Source: Emcibacter sp. (lineage in GTDB: Bacteria > Pseudomonadota > Alphaproteobacteria > Sphingomonadales > Emcibacteraceae). Taken from it: a DNA stretch of 64,000 bases. Where the stretch lies: contig NZ_OY776217.1 of NCBI RefSeq assembly GCF_963675455.1, positions 2,900,001 through 2,964,000 on the forward strand, in the 5' to 3' direction. Under the pieces are notes generated by a model. The model was given only the letters and a program-made list of their open reading frames with translations. It searched no databases and had not been told where the DNA came from. The position numbers and the translations under genes were made by a program. Positions 36,381 through 44,800 of the stretch are shown here, in pieces; the first letter of the stretch is position 1; each line of letters starts with the position of its first letter.

Positions 36381-37052
36381 ATGAGTACACTCAAACAACA
36401 TGTGATTGCACTGTCCGTTGCAATGACAGCCGGCATGATACAATCCCCGGCCCATGCCGGCAGCTCTGGCGCCTTTAAGGCCAGCACACAGGGTTTGGGC
36501 GTCGAGCTGACCACCGGCCTGTCCGACCACATGGCCTTCCGGGTCGATTTTAACTATTTTCAGTTGAGCCGGACGATGAGCGAAAGTGACATCGATTATG
36601 ACCTGGACCTTGAACTAAAGAGCGTCAACTTCCTTGTCGACTACCATCCCTTTGACAATGGCTTCCGGATTACCGCCGGCGGCGTCTGGGATAAAAACAG
36701 CCTGAACGGGCAAGCAGTGGATGCCCCAACTTACAGCATTGGCGACCAGGACTACACTCAGGCAGAAGTAGGCACCCTGGCCGGCAGGATCGACTTCCGC
36801 GATGTTTCCCCCTATGTGGGGATCGGCTTCGGACATAATGTGAGAAAAGAAGGCGGCTGGAATTTCGCTGCCGACATTGGTGTGGTTTTCACTGGATCTC
36901 CCCGGGTATCCCTCACCTCCACCGGCGGGACCTTGTCCAATAACGCTACCTTCCAGGAAAATATCCTGCAAGAGCAACAGAATGTGGCCGATGGGATCGA
37001 TTTTTTCCGCTATTATCCGGTGATTTCCCTGGGAGTCACCTATAGTTTCTGA
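36381..37052 (+). CDS. Outer membrane beta-barrel protein
   Basis: 223 residues with a signal peptide (cleavage near AHA, residue 26) and a C-terminal aromatic, VTYSF. Alternating strands and the glycine-rich VSPYVGIGFGHN resemble OmpW-like or CarO-like small barrels; which of these is not clear. AAGG eight bases before the ATG supports the start. It stands alone, convergent with pseB 39 bp downstream. Transport of a small solute is likely but cannot be specified. Confidence 0.8.
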   Translation: MSTLKQHVIALSVAMTAGMIQSPAHAGSSGAFKASTQGLGVELTTGLSDHMAFRVDFNYFQLSRTMSESDIDYDLDLELKSVNFLVDYHPFDNGFRITAGGVWDKNSLNGQAVDAPTYSIGDQDYTQAEVGTLAGRIDFRDVSPYVGIGFGHNVRKEGGWNFAADIGVVFTGSPRVSLTSTGGTLSNNATFQENILQEQQNVADGIDFFRYYPVISLGVTYSF

Positions 37053-37091
37053 CCAACGGCATACAAAGCAGGAAAACCATTCCGGGCAAAG

Positions 37092-38126
37092 CTACATCAA
37101 CTTTAATAACTCACAGAATTCCTCATCCCCCAGCCATTCCGGGTTTGTATCACTGGAATATTCAAAACCCTCGGGAACAGGCGTCGCATGTTCCTCTGTA
37201 TAGAATTTATCAGACCAGAACCTGAATTGCGGTGTGATGATATAACGATCATGCAGAGCGATCGTTTGCCGGCCATCGTCCCGGGTGATCATTTGTTCAT
37301 GCAATTTTTCTCCGGGCCGGATCCCTATTTCACGGATATTGAGGTCCGGGGCCAGACTCTTCGCCATATCACAAACTTTCATGCTGGGGATTTTGGGAAT
37401 ATATATTTCTCCCCCGTGCATCATTTCCAGACAACTGAGAACAAAATCCACTCCCTGTTGCAGGGTGATCCAAAAACGTGTCATCCGCATATCCGTCACC
37501 GGAAGATGATCCGTCCCATCCGCGATCAACTTCTGAAAAAAGGGCACGACGGAACCGCGTGAGCCCAATACATTTCCGTACCGTACGACGGAACAGGAAA
37601 AGTCCTGGTTGCCACCCAAGGCATTTGCCGCCACAAAGATCTTGTCCGAGGCCAGCTTCGAAGCACCATAAAGATTAAGCGGACTTGCTGCCTTATCAGT
37701 AGACAATGCGACAATTTTTTTAACCCCACACCCTATTGCCGCTTCCGCGAGGTTCTGGGCACCGAAAATATTGGTTTTAATACATTCGAACGGATTATAT
37801 TCGGCAATGGGGACATGCTTCAGAGCCGCCGCATGAATCACATAATCCACACCACGAAGAGCCATATCCAGACGGTTTCTGTCCCTGACATCCCCGATGA
37901 AAAACCTGAGGCATTTGCTTTTGGCATGGCCTGCAAAAGACTGTTCCATCTCATATTGCTTTAATTCATCCCGGGAAAAAATAATCAGGCGTTTCAGCTT
38001 TGCGCGATCCAGCAATGTTTTGGTCAGCATTTTACCAAAGGACCCGGTACCCCCCGTAATCATCAGAGTAGAACCATCTAGAAAATCCAGATCGGTTTCA
38101 AAAGAACGGATTACTTTTGTGCTCAT
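37092..38126 (-). CDS. pseB: UDP-N-acetylglucosamine 4,6-dehydratase (inverting)
   Basis: 344 residues of the extended SDR family. The nucleotide motif is ITGGTGSFGKML. The conserved segments KHVPIAEYNPFECIKTN and ALSTDKAASPLNLYGASK are typical for PseB/FlaA1, with Thr-Asp-Lys and Tyr in the positions expected for the 5-epimerising dehydratase. PseB makes the first intermediate of pseudaminic acid, used for flagellin or surface glycans. The other pse genes are not in the window, so this is an orphan or the end of a rearranged locus. It faces a 1-kb gene-poor tract upstream. Confidence 0.88.
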   Translation of the reverse strand: MSTKVIRSFETDLDFLDGSTLMITGGTGSFGKMLTKTLLDRAKLKRLIIFSRDELKQYEMEQSFAGHAKSKCLRFFIGDVRDRNRLDMALRGVDYVIHAAALKHVPIAEYNPFECIKTNIFGAQNLAEAAIGCGVKKIVALSTDKAASPLNLYGASKLASDKIFVAANALGGNQDFSCSVVRYGNVLGSRGSVVPFFQKLIADGTDHLPVTDMRMTRFWITLQQGVDFVLSCLEMMHGGEIYIPKIPSMKVCDMAKSLAPDLNIREIGIRPGEKLHEQMITRDDGRQTIALHDRYIITPQFRFWSDKFYTEEHATPVPEGFEYSSDTNPEWLGDEEFCELLKLM

Positions 38127-38623
38127 ATAAAAGCCCTATCTTTTTTCAAAAATCCACCATGTAGCATTGTCCATACCGGTCATTGCCTTCCATTCGAAAC
38201 CATAACCGAGGCATTTGAGATCCGGGAAACTTTCAAGCCAGAAGTATACATGGACTAACGACTGATATACTTCTCAAAATTACTTAGTTAAGAGACATAT
38301 CATAAGGATATTTGTCAATCACACGCTTCATGTCATGATCTAAACAATAGTTACAGGATGTAAAGTATAGTAGAAAATTAAATGAAATCAAAATGATAAA
38401 AGACACTACGTGGTCTTAGTAGAGGATTGACCGACTCAGTGAGACCCGAGTCAAGAACCAGGTTGAACCGCCCCGGTATTACCGGAGGCTCCTACTTCTG
38501 AGTAAAAGGAGCCATCACAGATCAGTCTGAAAACAATCCCAAAAATGACAAAGGTAACAGCTCAAAGCATGTAGCTGCATAACAATACCCTGAGCATAAA
38601 TCACTCGCATTCTCCTTGTTTCG

Positions 38624-38650
38624 GCCCCGACTTTCGGGGCTATTCTTTTT
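38624..38650 (+). terminator. Orphan Rho-independent terminator
   Basis: GCCCCGA-CTT-TCGGGGC stem with seven perfect pairs, followed by TATTCTTTTT. No gene lies on this strand between 37052 and here, so it may end a non-coding transcript. Confidence 0.8.
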
Positions 38651-38789
38651 CTCTATTCCCTGAATTTCGTACAATCTTCTCATGAAAAATAAGCGATCTA
38701 CCGCCCTCCAGGTAACCTCTGGAGAGCGGAATCAATCCGTAGTGACTAAATCACCCGCAACCACTTGTCGGGTTTCATGTGAGTATAGT

Positions 38790-38960
38790 TGCGGGGCGTA
38801 GGATGTTTTGATGCGGGGCGCGGGAAAGGCGCAGAGGTCCTGGAGTTATTGAAAAGTGTGGGGCGTACAGCAAGATAAAAGCAAGCGTAGCTCGGATGTG
38901 ATACCGCCTTATTTCATAAGGAGTTAACGGGGGTCAGAGGGAAAAATATCACGCCCCGCA
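38790..38960. repeat. Cluster of TGCGGGGCGT repeats
   Basis: TGCGGGGCGT at 38790-38799, TGCGGGGCGC at 38812-38821 and TGTGGGGCGT at 38857-38866, with the exact inverse ACGCCCCGCA at 38951-38960. The first and last could pair as a 10-bp stem closing a 151-nt loop. Function unknown; a structured RNA or protein-binding array is possible. Confidence 0.6.
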
Positions 38961-39032
38961 CATATTTCAGACACCGCCGATGCGCCCCGGGTACAGGGTA
39001 CGAATGAGTCTTTTATGTGTGCTTTATCAATA

Positions 39033-39054
39033 ATTATGTTTTAAACATCATAAT
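39033..39054. promoter_or_regulatory. Candidate operator before the XRE gene
   Basis: ATTATG-N10-CATAAT dyad, 49 bp upstream of the XRE start codon, in the usual place for autoregulation by such proteins. AT-rich surroundings make chance possible. Confidence 0.4.
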
Positions 39055-39102
39055 CTTTGTTTTATATATACATATGCAATTAAAAATCAGAAAGCCTACA
39101 GA

Positions 39103-39369
39103 ATGATTACCTCATCACAGATTCGGGCCGCCCGGGCATTACTGGGTATAGGCCAAAAGGAATTGGCTGAACTCTCCGATGTGTCACTGCCCACGATCCA
39201 GCGCATGGAAGGCAGTCAGGGCAATGTCCGCAGCGTCGTCTCCTCGTTGTCGAAAGTAGTAGACGCTCTGGAGCGAGCCGGAATTGAACTTATCGGTGAA
39301 AACACCCAAAGCCCCTCCGGGGGAAGAGGAGTTCGTCTGAAAGAACCTGTCCGAGACCTCTCAGCATAA
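39103..39369 (+). CDS. XRE family helix-turn-helix protein
   Basis: 88 residues with a single Cro/C1-type helix-turn-helix (IRAARALLGIGQKELAELSD, then VSLPTIQRMEG) and a short basic tail. It is close to small regulators that often sit directly before SulP transporter genes in alphaproteobacteria. The gap to the SulP gene is 80 bp with no terminator, so the two are probably one unit. Likely represses the pair through the dyad at 39033-39054; the signal is unknown. Confidence 0.85.
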   Translation: MITSSQIRAARALLGIGQKELAELSDVSLPTIQRMEGSQGNVRSVVSSLSKVVDALERAGIELIGENTQSPSGGRGVRLKEPVRDLSA

Positions 39370-39449
39370 ATGATTTTTCTTCACACGACGGTGACCGCCG
39401 ACAGATGCCGACGAAGCCGCCGCCTTAAAACAAAGGCCGCCGCAAAAAA

Positions 39450-41165
39450 ATGACCACGAAAGATACGACAAAACAACTTGTCACTTCCCCAAGCTTCACA
39501 GAACTGTTCACGCCAAAAATCATAACTATCCTGAAAGAAGGATATAGTCTCCGGCATTTGCGGTCCGACGCCATTGCCGGGCTCACAGTCGCCATCGTCG
39601 CCATTCCTCTGTCCATGGCCATCGCCATTGCCTCCGGGGCTACTCCCGCCCAGGGGCTGTACACGGCAATCATTGGCGGATTTTTCGTTTCTTTACTGGG
39701 CGGAAGCCGGTTCCAGATTGGCGGTCCTGCCGGGGCTTTTATTGTGCTGGTGGCTGCAACGGTTCAGGCTCATGGCATGGATGGCCTGCTGCTTGCGACC
39801 ATAATCTCGGGAATGCTCCTGCTGGCCATCGGCTATTTGCGCATGGGAACATTTATCAAATTTATCCCCTATCCGGTGACAGTAGGGTTCACAGCAGGCA
39901 TCGCTGTCATCATTTTTGCCAGTCAGATCAAGGAACTTATGGGACTGACTCTGTCGGCCCCGGAACCGGGACCAATGCTTGAGAAACTTCCTGTGCTCTG
40001 GGAAAGCCTGCCCACAGTGGAACCAATGACACTCGGTCTTTCCCTATTCACGGTCCTGGCGATCACAGTTCTCAAACAATATCGTCCTGCCTGGCCCGGT
40101 CTCCTCATGACAGTCGCCTTTGCTGCTGCTGCCACAGCATTGCTTGATCTGCCTGTTGAAACCATCGGCTCCAGGTTCGGTGGCATCCCCGGCAACCTGC
40201 CGATGCCGACCCTGCCGGAGGTTAGTATGGCAAAATTCATGGCTGTGCTTCCCAACGCCGTTGCCTTTGCCCTGCTCGGCTCCATCGAATCCCTGCTTTC
40301 CGCCGTTGTGGCGGACGGCATGACCGGAAGAAGGCATCGTTCCAACTGCGAACTTGTGGCACAGGGTGTCGCCAATATAGCCTCCGGCCTGTTCGGCGGG
40401 ATCTGTGTCACAGGCACCATTGCCCGGACTGCAACAAACATACGCGCCGGCGCACACGGCCCTGTCGCTGGAATGTTGCACGCGCTCTTCCTGCTCCTGT
40501 TCATCCTTGTCGCCGCACCATTGGCAAGTTATATCCCGCTGGCCAGCCTGGCGGGCGTCCTCGCCATCGTTGCCTGGAACATGATTGAGAAACATGCCTT
40601 CCTTACCCTTCTTAAGGCGTCCCGTGGAGATGCCGCCGTATTGATGACGACTTTTTTGCTGACGACATTCAGGGATCTTACCGAAGCCATTGTTGTCGGC
40701 TTTGCCCTGGGATCCGTCCTGTTTATTTACCGGATGTCAAAGACCACAGCCATTGAAACCCATATTCCGTTTGTTGCGGATGACAGGGCAGATGATGAAA
40801 ATAACGAGCGAGAACCTTACGATCAAACTGCAGCAACAGACCCGGACGTTGTCGTTTATCGCATCTCCGGCGCTTTCTTTTTTGGGGCAGCAGCATCTAT
40901 CGGATCGGTTCTGGATAGAATTGGAGACAGCAACAAGGTCTTCATTATTGATTTCAGTACAGTACCTTTCCTTGACTCAACAGCGGCAAGCACACTTGAG
41001 GGACTTGCTCATAAAGTTCAACGCCAGGGGACAGAACTTTACTTTTCCGGCACATCTTCCAGTGTAAGAAAAGATTTGACAGCTTTTGGGCTCACGCCCC
41101 CGCTAGTTCGCTATGAACCATCCGTGGAGGATGTAACTGCAAAACGCCATATAAGCGACACCTGA
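39450..41165 (+). CDS. SulP family anion transporter with STAS domain
   Basis: 571 residues: a membrane domain of the SLC26/SulP type (SLRHLRSDAIAGLTVAIVAI, then GLYTAIIGGFFVSLLGGSR, and GSIESLLSAVVADGMTG) and a C-terminal cytoplasmic STAS domain from about residue 465 (VVYRISGAFFFGAA, IDFSTVPFLDSTAA). Family members carry sulfate, bicarbonate or dicarboxylates, usually with sodium or protons. Nothing nearby fixes the substrate. The N-terminal 22 residues are Lys/Thr-rich and could be trimmed by a later start. Confidence 0.92.
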   Translation: MTTKDTTKQLVTSPSFTELFTPKIITILKEGYSLRHLRSDAIAGLTVAIVAIPLSMAIAIASGATPAQGLYTAIIGGFFVSLLGGSRFQIGGPAGAFIVLVAATVQAHGMDGLLLATIISGMLLLAIGYLRMGTFIKFIPYPVTVGFTAGIAVIIFASQIKELMGLTLSAPEPGPMLEKLPVLWESLPTVEPMTLGLSLFTVLAITVLKQYRPAWPGLLMTVAFAAAATALLDLPVETIGSRFGGIPGNLPMPTLPEVSMAKFMAVLPNAVAFALLGSIESLLSAVVADGMTGRRHRSNCELVAQGVANIASGLFGGICVTGTIARTATNIRAGAHGPVAGMLHALFLLLFILVAAPLASYIPLASLAGVLAIVAWNMIEKHAFLTLLKASRGDAAVLMTTFLLTTFRDLTEAIVVGFALGSVLFIYRMSKTTAIETHIPFVADDRADDENNEREPYDQTAATDPDVVVYRISGAFFFGAAASIGSVLDRIGDSNKVFIIDFSTVPFLDSTAASTLEGLAHKVQRQGTELYFSGTSSSVRKDLTAFGLTPPLVRYEPSVEDVTAKRHISDT

Positions 41166-41193
41166 TATCCACCATTGAACCTGGGCAAAACAG

Positions 41194-41398
41194 GCGAATA
41201 CAAATGCGGGAGAAATTGTATTCGCAGGTTAACGGGCAAAAGCTCTCTAGATCAAAACTTTATCACAATCCCCAATAATAAAGTGAATACAGGGGAGTCA
41301 GAGGCGAATATATGAAAGTTAAACGCATCCCAAATGCTTAGGATCTAAAAAGCACCGGATTGTATTCTTCAGAAGGTGCATGGGGTGTGGCTGTATTC
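41194..41398. repeat. Repeated GAATACA/TGTATTC motifs with a 10-bp inverted repeat
   Basis: A perfect inverted repeat GCGAATACAA-N12-TTGTATTCGC lies at 41194-41225. The GAATACA core recurs at 41286-41292 and, inverted, at 41361-41367 and 41392-41398, making five copies in about 200 bp. There is no gene here. The array sits just before the integrase remnant; arm-type recombinase sites or an extended hairpin are possible. Confidence 0.6.
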
Positions 41399-41424
41399 GC
41401 TTTTCCCTTTTTTAGGGGAAATAG

Positions 41425-41671
41425 CCGATTGAAGAGGACGCGATCAGAGATCGTTTCAGGCGCGTGAGAAACGAGTTCAACCTTCCTGAACACATCAAAG
41501 CCTCACGGACTTCGAAAGAATGCTGTAAACATGCTTCTGGAAGCTGGGTGCACCGAAGCAGAGACATCTGCCGTGACCGGTCAAACTCTCCAAATCATCC
41601 AGGAATATGCGCGGAAAGTGAACCGAAAAAAACTCTCCGAAGCTGCAATTCTGAAGCTCGAAAAATCTTGA
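41425..41671 (+). pseudogene. C-terminal remnant of a phage-type tyrosine recombinase (integrase)
   Basis: Translation gives RDRFRRVRNEFNLPEHIKA up to about 41502. After a one-base frame change it gives HGLRKNAVNMLLEAGCTEAE, AVTGQTLQIIQEYARKVNRK, and a stop at 41669-41671. These are the box II motifs of phage integrases: HxxR, the G-H/Q step, and the catalytic Tyr in EYAR. The extra T at 41503 breaks the frame, a stop lies in frame just upstream of 41425, and the N-terminal 250 or so residues are missing, so it is dead. It points toward the 3' end of tRNA-Glu 73 bp away, the normal site for such elements. Confidence 0.82.
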
Positions 41672-41675
41672 AAAA

Positions 41676-41707
41676 TGGGAAACATTTTGTGGAAAGTGGG
41701 AAACATT
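41676..41707. repeat. Short direct repeat between integrase remnant and tRNA
   Basis: TGGGAAACATT occurs at 41676-41686 and 41697-41707, 21 bp apart (two helical turns), in the space between the integrase end and the tRNA 3' end. Such repeats at an attachment site can be integrase arm sites; here this is conjecture. Confidence 0.5.
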
Positions 41708-41744
41708 GGACCACCCTTTCCGCTAACTTATTGAAAGGAAAGGA

Positions 41745-41820
41745 TGGTGACCCCTACGGGACTCGAACCCGTGTTTCCGCCGTGAAAGGGCGGCGTCCTA
41801 GACCACTAGACGAAGGGGCC
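41745..41820 (-). tRNA. tRNA-Glu (TTC)
   Basis: 76 nt including an encoded CCA. The acceptor stem GGCCCCT pairs with AGGGGTC (one G-U). The anticodon stem GCCGCC/GGCGG holds the loop CTTTCAC with anticodon TTC, and the T-arm is GGGTTCGAGTCCC. The 3' end faces the integrase remnant, consistent with use as an attachment site. The sequence appears intact. Confidence 0.97.
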
Positions 41821-41925
41821 AACTTGGCTTGGTGAGGTGGTTTCTAACCGTTTCACCGGGTCCGGTCAATAGCTATTTCCCAAAAAAATGACTTTTTTGT
41901 AAAATCGCCCGGCAAGCCTTTGTGA

Positions 41926-43737
41926 TCAGCGGACCGGCGCCGCATCATCAATAAAGATTTCCGCTGTGGTCCGCCCGTTCCAGCTGTTATTTTTCAGGGT
42001 TCCGGCCACATGGATCATCTGTCCGCGGGATCCCAGGATCAATTGCCCGAGCGGCTGTTCCGCCGACCGGAAGGCCATGCCCTTGATGGTGACACCGTCC
42101 CGTCCCTGCAGCGAACATTTGACATGGTCCTGCCCCACAACATCGGCATAGGTCACTTTCATATGGGACAGCGCAAAGCGCGGCTGGGCATTGCCCTGGC
42201 CGTAGGGACCAACCCGGTTGAGTTCCTCTACCAGTTCCGGACGCACCGCCGAAGCCGCCAGCGCCCCATCCAGCTTAAGGCTCAGGCCCTGCAGCGCCTC
42301 ATCCACATACTGGCCAAGACGTTGGGCCAGAAATTCCTCGAATTCTTCCAGAAGCTCGCCGGACACGGTCAGGCCGGCCGCCATGGCATGGCCGCCGCCA
42401 TTGATCAGCAGATCCTGCTGACGGGCCGCCGTCACCGCCGCCCCCAGGTCCACACCGGGGATGGAGCGGCCGGAACCCTTGCCGATACCATGCTCGTCAA
42501 TGCCAATGACAAAAGTGGGGCGCTGATAGAGTTCCTTGAGCCGGCCGGCAACAATACCGATCACTCCCGGGTGCCAGCCGTCGCCATGGGCGATAATCAC
42601 CGGCGGGACCATGCCCCCGGGACCTATTTTGGCCGCCACCTGTTGTTTTGCCTGTTCCAGCACCATCATTTCGATGGCCTGGCGTTCTGCGTTATACTGG
42701 TGCAGTTCCCGCGCCAGCATGTTGGCATGAACGCTGTCATTGGTGCTGAGTATTTCATAACCGGTTTCGCAGCGTCCGACCCGTCCGCCGGCATTGACCC
42801 GGGGGCCGATCAGGAAACCCGCATGATAGGTTCCAGGGGCCTCTGTGGTGCCGCAGACGTCCATCAGGGCATTGATCCCCATATTGCCACGCCGGGCCAT
42901 GATTTTCAGTCCCTGGGACACCAGCGCCCGGTTAATACCCTTGAGCGGCACAACATCACAGATGGTGCCAAGGGCCACAAGGTCGAGCCAGCTCATGAGG
43001 TCCGGCTCGTTAAGACCCTGCTCGTCGTACCAGCCACGTTTCCGCAGTTCCCGGCTCAAGCCGACAATCACCAGAAAAGACACTCCGATAGCGGCAAGCT
43101 GCCCATAGCCGTCTACTTCATCAAGCCGGTTGGGATTGACCACCGCCACGGCTTTCGGCAAAGCCGGCTCTGCCTGGTGATGATCGACCACAATCACCTC
43201 GAGGCCTGCGTCCGCTGCGATCTCCAGCGGATCGAAAGAGACAATGCCGCAGTCCACGGTCACCACCAGTTGGGCGCCCTGCTCTTTCAGTTTCAGGAAG
43301 GCCTCCGCATTGGGGCCATACCCCTCTTTCATGCGGTCGGGAATATAAACCAGGAGATCCCGGTTCTGGGCAGTGAAGAACCGCCGGAACAGCGCCGAAG
43401 ATGTTGCCCCGTCCACATCATAGTCACCAAAGACGGCAACCTTATCATTGTTAATGATGGCGTCCGCCAGTCGCTGACAGGCCAGGTCCATATCCCTGAA
43501 GACAGACGGGTCAGGCAGACTGTCGCGAAGGGTGGGGTTAAGAAACTGCGGCGCCTCCTCTATGGAAACGCCGCGCCCCACAACAACACGGGCGACGATT
43601 TCGGAGACGCTATTCTGTTGGCTGATCGCCTGGACTTCACGATATTCAGCGGGCCTGACTTTCCAGGCCCGCCCCGTGACAGACTTTTCCACACCGAGCA
43701 GATATTCACTCTGTTCCGTGTCAAAAGTCCCTGTCAT
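41926..43737 (-). CDS. recJ: Single-stranded-DNA-specific exonuclease RecJ
   Basis: 603 residues. DHH-family motifs are complete: VFGDYDVDGATSSALF, VDCGIVSFD, VVDHHQAEP, and the DHHA1 motif GGGHAMAAGLTV. RecJ degrades single-stranded DNA 5' to 3' in recombination and mismatch repair, using Mn or Mg ions held by these aspartates and histidines. Its ATG overlaps the glpX stop as ATGA, so the two are translated in tandem. The gene order recJ after glpX and hom is common in alphaproteobacteria. Confidence 0.96.
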   Translation of the reverse strand: MTGTFDTEQSEYLLGVEKSVTGRAWKVRPAEYREVQAISQQNSVSEIVARVVVGRGVSIEEAPQFLNPTLRDSLPDPSVFRDMDLACQRLADAIINNDKVAVFGDYDVDGATSSALFRRFFTAQNRDLLVYIPDRMKEGYGPNAEAFLKLKEQGAQLVVTVDCGIVSFDPLEIAADAGLEVIVVDHHQAEPALPKAVAVVNPNRLDEVDGYGQLAAIGVSFLVIVGLSRELRKRGWYDEQGLNEPDLMSWLDLVALGTICDVVPLKGINRALVSQGLKIMARRGNMGINALMDVCGTTEAPGTYHAGFLIGPRVNAGGRVGRCETGYEILSTNDSVHANMLARELHQYNAERQAIEMMVLEQAKQQVAAKIGPGGMVPPVIIAHGDGWHPGVIGIVAGRLKELYQRPTFVIGIDEHGIGKGSGRSIPGVDLGAAVTAARQQDLLINGGGHAMAAGLTVSGELLEEFEEFLAQRLGQYVDEALQGLSLKLDGALAASAVRPELVEELNRVGPYGQGNAQPRFALSHMKVTYADVVGQDHVKCSLQGRDGVTIKGMAFRSAEQPLGQLILGSRGQMIHVAGTLKNNSWNGRTTAEIFIDDAAPVR

Positions 43738-44708
43738 CAGCTTTTCTTGCGATGATGTTCGCCCTTGATCCAGCGCACGGTTTTGGTCTTGGACCGCATA
43801 ACGACAGAATCAGTGGTGTATTTTTTACCGTCGGCAGAGCTGTGAACACCGCGCAGCATGGTGCCGTCGGTCACACCGGTCGCGGCAAAAATCACCTCGC
43901 CACTAGCCAGGTCTTCCGTGCTGTATTTACGGTCCAGATCCTCGATACCCCATTTGCGGGCGCGGCCACGTTCGTCATCGTTTCTGAACAACAGGCGTCC
44001 CTGCATCTGGCCACCGATACAGCGCAGGGCTGCCGCCGCCAGAACACCTTCCGGTGCGCCGCCAGACCCCATGTAGATGTCGACACTGGTTTCCGGGTTG
44101 GTGGTGGCGATTACACCGGCCACATCCCCGTCACCGATCAGCTTGATGCGGGCACCGGATTCGCGCACGGCCTTGATCAGGTCGGCATGACGCGGCCGAT
44201 CAAGAATACAGACCAGCATATCGCTGACGGACCGGCCTTTGGCATCGGCCACGGCTTTGATATTTTCCGCCGGTGTTTTGTCCAGATCGACAATGCCTTC
44301 CGGCAGGCCAGGGCCAACTGCGATCTTGTCCATATAAACATCCGGCGCGTTCAGCATGTGACCTTCTTCAGACAGGGCAATAACAGCCAGTGAATTCTGG
44401 TCAGCCTTGGCTGCAATGGTCGTGCCTTCCAGCGGGTCAAGCGCAATATCCACTTTCGGTCCGTTTCCGGTGCCGACTTCTTCACCGATATAGAGCATCG
44501 GCGCCTCGTCACGTTCGCCTTCGCCGATCACAACCCGGCCCTGGATATCCATTTTATTTAAGCCTTTCCGCATGGCATCCACGGCTGCGGCGTCAGCTGC
44601 CTTCTCATCACCTTTACCCACCAGTTTGGCGGCAGCCACTGCAGCGGCCTCGGTTACCCGGACAAGTTCGAGGACAAACAGACGGTCCAAATTTGATTCA
44701 AACGACAT
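43737..44708 (-). CDS. glpX: Class II fructose-1,6-bisphosphatase
   Basis: 323 residues with the GlpX/lithium-sensitive phosphatase motifs: VIGEGERDEAPMLYIGE and the metal/phosphate site ALDPLEGTTIAAK, then IYMGSGGAPEGVLAAAAL. It removes the 1-phosphate in gluconeogenesis. AGGAATTGTGATCTT before the ATG is a good ribosome site. It follows hom by about 90 bp in the same direction and overlaps recJ. Confidence 0.96.
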   Translation of the reverse strand: MSFESNLDRLFVLELVRVTEAAAVAAAKLVGKGDEKAADAAAVDAMRKGLNKMDIQGRVVIGEGERDEAPMLYIGEEVGTGNGPKVDIALDPLEGTTIAAKADQNSLAVIALSEEGHMLNAPDVYMDKIAVGPGLPEGIVDLDKTPAENIKAVADAKGRSVSDMLVCILDRPRHADLIKAVRESGARIKLIGDGDVAGVIATTNPETSVDIYMGSGGAPEGVLAAAALRCIGGQMQGRLLFRNDDERGRARKWGIEDLDRKYSTEDLASGEVIFAATGVTDGTMLRGVHSSADGKKYTTDSVVMRSKTKTVRWIKGEHHRKKS

Positions 44709-44800
44709 AAGATCACAATTCCTTTATCTATGCTTTCCCAATATATTTCATTGTCTTTAAGCGTGAGACTATTCCTTTACGGAGCATTTTTCAAATTGTC

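Larger units (their letters stand above)
38127..39102. other. Gene-poor tract with repeats and hairpins
   Basis: 976 bp without a credible gene. It contains a nested hairpin at 38474-38513 (CCGGT-ATT-ACCGG followed by GGCTCCT / AGGAGCC) set in a TGAACCGCCCCGG context that recalls the end of an IS3-type element. It also holds a strong rightward terminator at 38624-38650 with no gene in front of it, several copies of TGCGGGGCG, and a dyad just before the XRE gene. A non-coding RNA in about 38400-38640, or the remains of a mobile element, would fit. The IS link is from memory only. Confidence 0.5.

Noticed and set aside
41464..41835. 123-codon open frame running into the tRNA
   Set aside because: It is the out-of-frame continuation of the integrase remnant and reads through tRNA-Glu antisense; not a gene.
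42010..43755. 581-codon open frame antisense to recJ
   Set aside because: recJ on the other strand has all DHH motifs; the antisense translation has no family features.
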